This document shows, one piece after another, positions 1 to 5,051 of a DNA stretch of 6,208 nt; position 1 is the stretch's first letter; each line of letters begins with the position of its first letter. The stretch covers positions 1 through 6,208 of the forward strand of contig SLHK01000090.1 in assembly GCA_007136165.1 (NCBI GenBank), written 5' to 3'. The translations under genes were made by a program, and so were the position numbers. The notes under the pieces were generated by a model. The model ran no database searches, was not told the origin of the DNA, and saw only the letters and a list, made by a program, of their open reading frames with translations. The DNA is from Syntrophomonadaceae bacterium (GTDB lineage Bacteria > Bacillota > Dethiobacteria > PWVN01).

Positions 1-221
1 AAGGATAACGCCTTCTCTGCCTGCTTTCGATCAGTAATATCTATAACTGCAATACGACATTTTTGCCCATCCTCAAAGGTCACAGCTTCAATATGTACAA
101 AAAGATGCTCCTTCTTTGTTTTTAGAGCTACCTCACAGGTCCCCTTGATTTGGCTTTTAAATACTTTTTCCATGGCTCTTTGAGGATTTTCGGGGCAGGC
201 ATTAAGGCATTTTTTAACATA
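1..221 (-). pseudogene. PAS sensor-domain fragment, 5' end degraded, cut by the window edge
   Basis: Read leftward, this frame is open from 221 to the window edge. It encodes a typical end of a PAS domain with its PAC motif: a stretch KGTCEVALKTKKEHLFVHIE, then EDGQKCRIAVIDITDRKQAE. The 'R-A-V-x-DITERK-A-E' ending is the usual join between a PAS domain and the next sensor or kinase module. PAS domains sense ligands or redox state in histidine kinases and cyclic-di-GMP enzymes. The rest of the protein lies outside the window. Two adjacent stops (TGA, TAA, about 222-227) close the frame just upstream. The first ATG at 171-173 lacks a good ribosome binding site and falls inside the domain. An open reading in another frame (about 190-298, with LLEIANRFLRIMPDNML) may be the frameshifted continuation. 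I read it as a broken gene; a fragment of an intact gene with an unusual start is less likely. Confidence 0.6.
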
Positions 222-289
222 TTATCAGGCATAATGCGCAGGAATCTATTAGCAATTTCCAAAAGATTCTTTTTGTTCTTATTTCCAAA

Positions 290-315
290 ATAAAAAAGCC
301 TCATAATTTATGAGG
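290..315 (-). terminator. Rho-independent terminator-like hairpin
   Basis: The bases CCTCATAA (299-306) and TTATGAGG (308-315) form a perfect 8-bp inverted repeat with a very small nominal loop, so the outermost 6-7 pairs would form in practice. On the minus strand the stem is followed directly by GCTTTTTTATTTT, a good U-tract. On the plus strand the tail is only TTTAT. No intact minus-strand gene ends here, so it looks like an orphan left by a lost gene, or it blocks readthrough into the PAS remnant. Confidence 0.6.
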
Positions 316-418
316 TTTATCTAAAGCAAGCCGAGCATTTATGCTATCTATGAGGATTTTATTACCCTATAATTGGTGTCAAAAGGGGAGGAAAGGTTGT
401 AGAGTTAAGCGAACCTAA

Positions 419-748
419 AACCCTGAAGGGCCCAACGGTCAACCGGATGCCGTCGCTTCAGGCCGTGATGTTCGAGAAACCTTTGCTCGTGTGGCTATGA
501 ACGACGAATAGACCGCGGCGCTAGTTGCCGGAGGTCACACATTCGGGAAATGCCGCGGTGCTGCAGAGGATTCCCACCATTTGGGTCCAGGGCCCGAGGG
601 TGCCAGCATCGAAGAGCAGGGGCTCAATTGGAAGAGTAGTTTTGGTAGCGGCAAAAGCCGTGATACCAAAACCAGCGGTATTGAAGGAGCTTGGACACCT
701 ACCCCAACAAAATGGGACAACAGCTATTTTGACACCTTGTTTGAGTAT
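419..748 (+). pseudogene. katG: Catalase-peroxidase (KatG) internal fragment with premature stop
   Basis: In one frame this reads NPEGPNGQPDAVASGRDVRE, then TFARVAMNDE, a TAG stop at 509-511, then TAALVAGGHTFGK, and ends in TSGIEGAW, TPTPTKWDNSYFDTLFEY. These are signature blocks of the N-terminal haem domain of KatG, a bifunctional haem catalase and peroxidase that removes hydrogen peroxide. Only about 110 of the family's roughly 730 residues remain. The proximal haem-ligand His (CAC 536-538, in GGHTFGK) is kept. The Met that normally joins the Trp-Tyr-Met adduct (first Met of the MxMND block) is Val here (GTG 491-493). The TAG replaces the usual second Glu of MNDEET, one base from GAG. Upstream of 419 the frame is closed by TAA, and the Tyr of GLIYVNPEGPNG is not recognisable. 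After FEY the KatG sequence (normally GYEWEL) breaks off. The piece cannot encode an enzyme. Confidence 0.9.
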
Positions 749-881
749 GGCCATCAAAAATGAACATGGACACAAACTTGGTGCGTTATTTGACGGATAC
801 AAACAAAACTCAGAAAAATTAGATAGAATAGAAACTGAAGTAGCTAAACATGAAGAAATTATACTGAAAAGAGTAAGATAG
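747..881 (+). pseudogene. Tail of a small coiled-coil protein, joined to the katG remnant
   Basis: The frame ends in ALFDGYKQNSEKLDRIETEV, then AKHEEIILKRVR and a TAG stop. This highly charged heptad-like helix resembles the C-terminal end of small coiled-coil proteins of unknown function that are common in Firmicutes (from memory, not searched). An ATG at 747 would give 44 residues, but no ribosome binding site precedes it and the first residues sit on the KatG break point. I therefore read it as the 3' end of a gene whose front was lost, not as a real small gene. A+T is clearly higher than in the katG piece just before it. It stops about 20 bases before the terminator at 894-927. Confidence 0.5.
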
Positions 882-893
882 TCTTCATTCTTA

Positions 894-927
894 TAAAGTA
901 AAAACTCAAGGTTTAACCCTGAGTTTT
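894..927 (-). terminator. ssrA terminator, probably bidirectional
   Basis: AAAACTCAAGG (901-911) pairs with CCCTGAGTTTT (917-927), with one A-C mismatch and the loop TTTAA. On the minus strand it begins 11 bases past the tmRNA 3' end and is followed by TTTTTACTTTAT. On the plus strand the tail is GTTTTGTTTAT, so it could also end transcripts of the coiled-coil remnant. Confidence 0.75.
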
Positions 928-937
928 GTTTATGGTT

Positions 938-1290
938 TGGTGGAGGCGGCGGGATTCGAACCCGCGTCCGAAGGTGTACCCACAGCAGTTTCTACGGATG
1001 TAGCTTCAGGTTTGATCTCGCCCTTTAACCCTCCCGAAGCCGGGGATTATCGGGCCAGGCTGATTAGTTTCCCTCTTCCGCGGTCAGCCAGCCTTGGAAG
1101 AAGTATCCCGGTATTATGACACCCGTGATCCGGTCCCCCAGGAGCGGACCGGGCGGATGCGCTACTTAATTAAGCAGCGTATGCTAAGTTATCGTTAGCG
1201 TTTACTTTAGGTTCCATGTTGATGACCGGGCCATGGTCCCGGACCCGCTTCTACTGACAATACTACCCCCGTCGAATCCAAAACGCCCCC
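938..1290 (-). ncRNA. ssrA: Transfer-messenger RNA (tmRNA, 10Sa RNA)
   Basis: tmRNA acts first as an alanine tRNA and then as an mRNA on ribosomes stalled at the end of broken messages. It adds a degradation tag and supplies a stop codon. The mature 5' end is GGGGGCGTTTTGGATTCGAC (from 1290) and the 3' end is GCCGCCTCCACCA (to 938), giving 353 nt, a normal length. The two ends form a 7-bp acceptor stem with the G3-U70 wobble that alanyl-tRNA synthetase recognises. CCA is encoded. The T arm with the GTTCGAATC core lies at 949-965. The tag reading frame is at 1171-1200. GC-rich inverted segments between tag and T arm fit the usual pseudoknots, although I did not fold them. It starts only 4 bases after the smpB stop, and no convincing separate promoter precedes it, so it is probably cut from a smpB-ssrA transcript. 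Confidence 0.97.
1171..1200 (-). other. tmRNA proteolysis-tag reading frame
   Basis: Within ssrA, GCT at 1198-1200 is the expected resume codon. The following codons give ANDNLAYAA and then TAA (1171-1173). With the alanine carried by tmRNA, the tag would be A-ANDNLAYAA. It ends in YAA instead of the better-known LAA; both belong to the hydrophobic C-terminal signal read by ClpXP-type proteases. The resume site is preceded by the usual A-rich segment (AAAGTAAAC). Confidence 0.9.
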
Positions 1291-1294
1291 ATAA

Positions 1295-1759
1295 TCAATA
1301 CTTCTGCTTTTCCCGAAAGGCCCTCTCCATCTCCCTCTTGGCTGACTTTTCCGCCAGGTCATCCCGCTTGTCGTAGAGCTTTTTGCCCTTGGCCAGGGCC
1401 AGTTCCAGCTTCACGAACCCTTTGGAAAGATACATCTTCAAGGGGATAAGGGTAAAACCCTTCTGCTGCGTCAGCCCAATCAGCTGCCGAAGTTCCCTTT
1501 TATGGGCCAAAAGCTTCCTGACCCGCAGGGGATCGTGGTTAAAACGGTTCCCCTGTTCATAAGGGCTTATATGCATATTATACAGGAAAAGCTCGCCGTT
1601 TTCAACTGAGGCATAACTGTCCTTTAGATTAGCTTTCCCCGCCCGGATAGACTTAACCTCGGTGCCCTGGAGGACAATACCCACTTCCAGGGTTTTCTCG
1701 ATGTGGTAGTCGTGACGGGCTTTGCGGTTTTGGACCAGTACTTTTACTCCCTCAGCCAT
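1295..1759 (-). CDS. smpB: SsrA-binding protein SmpB
   Basis: SmpB is the obligatory partner of tmRNA. It binds the tRNA-like end, brings it to stalled ribosomes, and probes the empty mRNA channel with its tail. The 154-residue product has the family's usual length and motifs: NRKARHDY (11-18), GIVLQGTEVKSIRAGKANLK (27-46, OB-fold core), HISPYEQGN (63-71), and GFTLIPLKMY leading to ALAKGKKLYDKRD (121-133). A basic, helix-forming tail ends in REKQKY. The start at 1759 is chosen over an in-frame ATG at 1768 because AAAGGA (1768-1773) lies 8 bases before it and overlaps the upstream ATG. The gene has its own strong promoter (1838-1866) and a stem-loop in its leader. Its stop lies 4 bases before ssrA. 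Readthrough from rnr is also possible, since I see no firm terminator between them. Confidence 0.97.
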   Translation of the reverse strand: MAEGVKVLVQNRKARHDYHIEKTLEVGIVLQGTEVKSIRAGKANLKDSYASVENGELFLYNMHISPYEQGNRFNHDPLRVRKLLAHKRELRQLIGLTQQKGFTLIPLKMYLSKGFVKLELALAKGKKLYDKRDDLAEKSAKREMERAFREKQKY

Positions 1760-1781
1760 AGAAACCATCCTTTAGGAAAAC

Positions 1782-1813
1782 TTGCCCTATCCGCTGTCCT
1801 GCAGATAGGGCAA
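1782..1813 (-). promoter_or_regulatory. Stem-loop in the smpB leader
   Basis: TTGCCCTATC (1782-1791) and GATAGGGCAA (1804-1813) are a perfect 10-bp inverted repeat around a 12-base loop. It lies between the predicted smpB transcription start (about 1831) and its ribosome binding site. On the minus strand it is followed by GTTTTCC, too short a T-run for a confident terminator. It could stabilise the mRNA, attenuate transcription, or be a weak terminator for rnr. Confidence 0.55.
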
Positions 1814-1837
1814 TGACTTGCGATTACGGCAACTTAC

Positions 1838-1866
1838 ATTATAGCACCGTGAAGCACTTTGGTCAA
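1838..1866 (-). promoter_or_regulatory. Sigma-A-type promoter for smpB-ssrA
   Basis: On the minus strand TTGACC (1861-1866) is followed after 17 bases by a perfect TATAAT (1838-1843). A TG one base before the -10 box gives an extended -10. Transcription would begin near 1831, about 70 bases before the smpB ATG. This is the best promoter in the window and would allow smpB-ssrA to be expressed independently of rnr. Confidence 0.8.
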
Positions 1867-1955
1867 ATTATATTGGGCCTGTGCGGAGGTAAATGGCGAG
1901 GTGAGGGTGGAGGTGCAGGAAGATTTCCTAAGGTTTCCGGGTATTTAAATAAGAG

Positions 1956-4100
1956 TTATGGCCGCCCGGGAGCAGCCGGCAAGGCGCTACCCATCAATTG
2001 AAAATCCACCTGCAGGTCCTCCTTGTTGGCCCGGATGAGCTTGACTTCCACTTCGTCGCCTATCCCGAAGGTGCGGCCGGTCCTTTCTCCCTTGAGAAGG
2101 TATTTCTCTTCGATGTAGCGGTAGTAGTCGTCCTCAATGGTGCTGATATGGACCAGGCCCTCAACGGTATTTTCCAGTTCCACAAAAAAGCCGAAAGACG
2201 TAACACCGTTTATGGTGCCGGGGAAAACCTCCCCGACGCGGTCCTCCATAAACTGAATTTTTTTGTAGTCCACACTCTCCCGTTCCGCTTCCATGGCCCT
2301 GCGCTCCCGCTGGGACGTGTGGCGGCCAATGTCGGGAAGCCTCTTCTGCAGCTTTTTCTGCTTCTTCTTGTCGGGCCCGCCGTTGAGGGAATCTTTAAAA
2401 ATGCGGTGAATGACCAGGTCGGGATAGCGGCGGATGGGGGAGGTAAAGTGGCAGTAATTTTCTGCTGCCAGGCCGAAATGGCCGGTATGGGTTTCGGAGT
2501 ACCGGGCCTGCTGCAGGGTCCGCAGCACGATGGTATTGACCACCTTATCCTCTTTTTTGCCGGCTACTTCTTTGAGGAGTTTCTGCAGGTGGTGGGTATC
2601 AATTTTCTTGGGGTTTCCGGGGATAAAATAGCCCAAATTGTAAATGAAGTCGCGGAAAGCCAGCATTTTTTCGCCCAGAGGTCTTTCGTGGATGCGGTAG
2701 AGAAAGGGTGTCTTTAATCCGTGAAAATGGGCTGCCACCGTTTCGTTGCAGATTAGCATGAACTCTTCGATGATTTCTTCCGCAATGCTTCGCTCCATGC
2801 GTTTTATTTCCAGGGGTTTACCTTCGGGGTCAAGTATTACTTTCACTTCCGGAAAATTAAAGTCAATGGCTCCGCGGTCCATACGGCGGCGGCGGAGGGT
2901 GCGGGCCAGGCGGGCCATCCGCTGCAGCAGGTCAATTAAGGGTCGGTAACGCTCTATGAGTTCCGGTTTTTGTTCGTCCAGGATTCCCCTGACGGAAGTA
3001 TAGGTCATTCGCTCGTCTATTTTGATGATGCTTTGAGAGAATTTGTGGTTTGCCACCCGGCCCTCCGGGGTGATCTCCATAATGACGCTCTGGGTCAGCC
3101 TGTCCACGTGGGGGTTGAGGCTGCAGAGATGGTTGGAGAGCTCCGGGGGGAACATGGGGATAACCCGGTCCGCCAGGTAAACACTGGTCCCCCGCTCCAG
3201 GGCTTCCCGGTCCAGGGGGCTCCCTTCCCGGACGTAGTGGGCCACATCGGCGATGTGGACACCGAGGAGGAAGTTGCCGGCGTCATTTGTCTCCAGAGAA
3301 ACGGCGTCGTCTAAATCCTTGGCATCTTCACCATCGATGGTAATGGTGAGGAGGTCCCGAAGGTCTTGGCGATGGTTAAAGTCTTCGGGTTGAAGGTCGG
3401 TGGGAAGGGTATGGATTTGGTCGACGGCTTCCGGGGGAAACTCTTCCGGAAGGTCATACTTTTTAATGATGGAGAGGTTGTCCACCCCGGGAGCATTGGC
3501 GGGGCCGAGGACTTCTGCCACCTCCCCCTCGGGGTTGCGGCGGGGTTCAGGCCAGCGGGTGATGCGGACCACCACCTTATCCCCTGTCTTTGCACCTCTG
3601 GAGGCCCCCCGGGGGATGAAAACGTCCAGGGAAATCCTTTTGTCGTCGGGGACAACAAAGCCAAAGTGCTTGCTGGTTTCGTATTTACCCACCAGGTTCT
3701 GGTTGGCCCTATTGAGGATGCGGATAATTTCTCCTTCCCTGCTGCGGCCCCGGGAGCCGTGGATGCGGGCCACCACCCGGTCTCCGTGCATGGCGCCCTG
3801 GAGGGCGGCGGCGGGAATAAAGATGTCCTCTTCCCGGGGGTCATCGGGAAGGATGAAGGCAAACCCGTTGGTGTGGCCCTGAACAGTGCCCACCAGCAGG
3901 TTCATTTTCTCCGGCAGACCGTAACGCTGGTAGCGGGTTTTGATGATTTCCCCCTCTTTTTCCATGCTGTCCAGGAGGCTTTGGAGGCTTTTCATGCTCC
4001 TCTTGTCCTGGATGTTAAAAAGATCGGTTAGCTCTTTGAAGTTTAATGGTTTGTAGGCTTTTTGACGCATTACTTTTGTTATCTTGGTACGGGAACTCAA
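1956..4100 (-). CDS. rnr: Ribonuclease R (3'-5' exoribonuclease)
   Basis: RNase R digests structured RNA from the 3' end, including rRNA fragments and the nonstop mRNAs released by trans-translation. The 714-residue product shows the full domain order: an N-terminal winged-helix region (about 1-60), two cold-shock RNA-binding domains (about 67-128 and 137-198), the RNB catalytic domain (about 245-570) and an S1 domain (about 620-702, with GVTSFGFFVELENTVEGLVH). The metal-binding acidic cluster is DGEDAKDLDD, with Asp 256, 262, 264 and 265. Other RNB blocks are HIADVAHYV (282-290), RIHERP (469-474) and FTSPIRRYPDL (552-562). The long basic C-terminal tail of the E. coli enzyme is absent. The start is TTG, supported by GGGAGG 7 bases upstream; the next in-frame ATG (residue 11) has no comparable site. 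The gene follows the HD gene by 61 bases, probably in one transcript, and precedes smpB, its known functional partner. Confidence 0.97.
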   Translation of the reverse strand: MSSRTKITKVMRQKAYKPLNFKELTDLFNIQDKRSMKSLQSLLDSMEKEGEIIKTRYQRYGLPEKMNLLVGTVQGHTNGFAFILPDDPREEDIFIPAAALQGAMHGDRVVARIHGSRGRSREGEIIRILNRANQNLVGKYETSKHFGFVVPDDKRISLDVFIPRGASRGAKTGDKVVVRITRWPEPRRNPEGEVAEVLGPANAPGVDNLSIIKKYDLPEEFPPEAVDQIHTLPTDLQPEDFNHRQDLRDLLTITIDGEDAKDLDDAVSLETNDAGNFLLGVHIADVAHYVREGSPLDREALERGTSVYLADRVIPMFPPELSNHLCSLNPHVDRLTQSVIMEITPEGRVANHKFSQSIIKIDERMTYTSVRGILDEQKPELIERYRPLIDLLQRMARLARTLRRRRMDRGAIDFNFPEVKVILDPEGKPLEIKRMERSIAEEIIEEFMLICNETVAAHFHGLKTPFLYRIHERPLGEKMLAFRDFIYNLGYFIPGNPKKIDTHHLQKLLKEVAGKKEDKVVNTIVLRTLQQARYSETHTGHFGLAAENYCHFTSPIRRYPDLVIHRIFKDSLNGGPDKKKQKKLQKRLPDIGRHTSQRERRAMEAERESVDYKKIQFMEDRVGEVFPGTINGVTSFGFFVELENTVEGLVHISTIEDDYYRYIEEKYLLKGERTGRTFGIGDEVEVKLIRANKEDLQVDFQLMGSALPAAPGRP

Positions 4101-4107
4101 TAGTTTT

Positions 4108-4113
4108 CCTCCC
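4108..4113 (-). promoter_or_regulatory. Ribosome binding site that fixes the rnr TTG start
   Basis: On the minus strand AAAGGGAGGAAAACTA precedes TTG, with GGGAGG ending 7 bases before it. This is near-ideal and decides in favour of the TTG at 4100 over the ATG at 4070. Confidence 0.8.
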
Positions 4114-4161
4114 TTTACTGGTGAATAACATCTTCTTGAATGATTTTAAGCCGGGCCGGCC

Positions 4162-4713
4162 TTAGAGGCCCAGGTTTTTTGCTTCTGCCTGCATGGCCTC
4201 AAGGCCCAAATCAATAAAATCCTCCAGGGAAAGGCCCAGCTCGCTGCAGGCACTTATTTGCTTCCTGCCGGCCCCTTTGGCAAAATGCTTCTCTTTAAAG
4301 CGGTTGAGGACAAAATCTTTATCCAGGGCCTCTAATTTTTTTGCAGGGTGAATCAAAGCAGCCGCCACGATAAGGCCTGTAAGGGGGTCGGCGGCGTAAA
4401 GGGCCTTGTCCATGGGACTTTTTCGGGGCAGGTTGAGGACGTGGTTGTGGGCCCGCACCGCCTGGACCACTGCCGGTGTTGCCCCTGCCTTCTCCAGCAT
4501 TTCGCCCCCCACGATGGCGTGCCTCCGGGGTTTATCCAAAGTCTTCCCCAGGTCCACATCATGGGCCAACCCGGCCAGGCCCCACATTTCCTCATCTTCC
4601 CCCAGGTGCCGGGCCAGGGCCTTCATGACTGCCTCCACCGCCAGCATATGTTTAACCAGGTTTTTGTTCTTTACATTCTTTTTCACCATTTCATAGGCCT
4701 GTTCTCTGTTCAT
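4162..4713 (-). CDS. HD-domain protein, putative metal-dependent phosphohydrolase
   Basis: The protein has an HD domain, a fold that uses His and Asp ligands to bind metal and hydrolyse phosphate esters; the substrate is unknown. Counting from the alternative ATG at 4731, the metal-site residues are H28 (in LVKHML), H57-D58 (in LAHDVD), H71 (in RRHAIVGG) and H95 (in RAHNH). A later Asp sits in ALYAADPLTGLIVAAAL (D115), a block typical of this family of about 185 residues often annotated only as 'HD domain' or 'HDIG' protein. There are no membrane segments or signal peptide, so it is probably cytoplasmic. The start at 4713 (183 residues) is preferred because GGAGG lies 11 bases upstream; the ATG at 4731 has no ribosome binding site but would add only six residues. 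A promoter lies at 4796-4824. The gene precedes rnr in the same direction, suggesting co-transcription and possibly an RNA or nucleotide substrate, which is inference only. Confidence 0.88.
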   Translation of the reverse strand: MNREQAYEMVKKNVKNKNLVKHMLAVEAVMKALARHLGEDEEMWGLAGLAHDVDLGKTLDKPRRHAIVGGEMLEKAGATPAVVQAVRAHNHVLNLPRKSPMDKALYAADPLTGLIVAAALIHPAKKLEALDKDFVLNRFKEKHFAKGAGRKQISACSELGLSLEDFIDLGLEAMQAEAKNLGL

Positions 4714-4795
4714 GGTCGTTTTCGCCTCCATAGGGGTTTTTGCCTGGAGCAGATCCGGCTACGGGACCAGGTAAAGCATCACGACCTCAGGATAA

Positions 4796-4824
4796 AGTGT
4801 AGCATTTTCCAGCAAGAATGTAAA
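4796..4824 (-). promoter_or_regulatory. Candidate promoter of the HD-rnr transcript
   Basis: On the minus strand TTTACA (4819-4824, five of six consensus bases) is followed after 17 bases by TACACT (4796-4801, four of six). Transcription would begin near 4789, with a leader of about 75 bases before the ATG at 4713. Confidence 0.55.
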
Positions 4825-4972
4825 GCTAACCCAATTTAGGGGAGATGATGTCCGGGCAGCATTCATGCGGTTAAGTCGCTTTTATCTGGGAAAACTACCA
4901 GGGGTAATGTTATTGAGCCATAAAGGCCGGCGGAAGAAGCGTGATTTGCGGGCTTGTTCAGGCCTGTTTGCT

Positions 4973-5002
4973 TTGAAACATAAGAACTGACACCATTGTT
5001 AT
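4973..5002 (+). promoter_or_regulatory. Candidate ldh promoter
   Basis: TTGAAA (4973-4978, five of six consensus bases) is followed after 18 bases by TGTTAT (4997-5002, four of six). It predicts a start near 5009 and a leader of about 43 bases. The match is moderate, and other A+T-rich arrangements nearby are possible. Confidence 0.35.
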
Positions 5003-5005
5003 TGT

Positions 5006-5020
5006 TAAGTCACTAAGTCA
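5006..5020 (+). repeat. Tandem TAAGTCA repeat before ldh
   Basis: TAAGTCA occurs at 5006-5012 and 5014-5020, eight bases apart. A related GTTAAGTC occurs at 4870-4877. The pair sits at the predicted ldh transcription start, where a bound regulator would block RNA polymerase, but the units are short and could be chance. It does not match the usual redox-repressor (Rex) palindrome. Confidence 0.4.
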
Positions 5021-5038
5021 AGGCCCGGCACCAGCAAA

Positions 5039-5044
5039 AGGAGG
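5039..5044 (+). promoter_or_regulatory. Ribosome binding site that fixes the ldh TTG start
   Basis: A perfect AGGAGG is followed by 7 bases (AATAACT) and TTG at 5052. The spacing is ideal, and the NAD-binding glycine motif begins ten residues later as expected, so the TTG start is firm. Confidence 0.85.
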
Positions 5045-5051
5045 AATAACT

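Larger units (their letters stand above)
4732..5051. other. Divergent intergenic region between the HD gene and ldh
   Basis: This stretch of about 320 bases separates two divergent genes. It holds the predicted HD-gene promoter and leader on the left, a candidate ldh promoter and a tandem TAAGTCA repeat on the right, and the ldh ribosome binding site at its end. I see no RNA gene, recognisable riboswitch, T-box or convincing small gene in it. Confidence 0.7.

Noticed and set aside
375..736. 10-bp inverted repeat GGTGTCAAAA / TTTTGACACC around the katG remnant, as possible insertion-sequence ends
   Set aside because: The right copy is ordinary katG coding sequence (Phe-Asp-Thr of the YFDxLF block), KatG similarity continues past it, and there is no transposase. 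Chance is enough for 10 bp.
937..1119. Plus-strand open frame covering the tmRNA 3' half
   Set aside because: Its sequence begins with the reverse complement of the T arm and acceptor end. Such 'MVEAAGFEPAS' products are a classic misannotation of tRNA-like sequence.
1297..1325. A separate ssrA promoter in the end of smpB
   Set aside because: TATTGA is a poor -10, sits too close to the mature end, and has no -35 match at a proper distance.
1998..4031. Long plus-strand open frames opposite rnr (1998-2717, 3366-4031, 3400-3882) and a minus-strand frame at 3311-3862
   Set aside because: They are shadows of rnr, which is complete with all domains and motifs. They have no recognisable motifs of their own.
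4348..4839. Plus-strand open frames opposite the HD gene
   Set aside because: They are shadows of the HD gene, whose metal-binding motifs are clear on the minus strand.
4848..4874. Tiny plus-strand frame MSGQHSCG after GGGGAG as a leader peptide
   Set aside because: Eight codons only, the spacing to the GGGGAG is too short, and no attenuator structure follows it.
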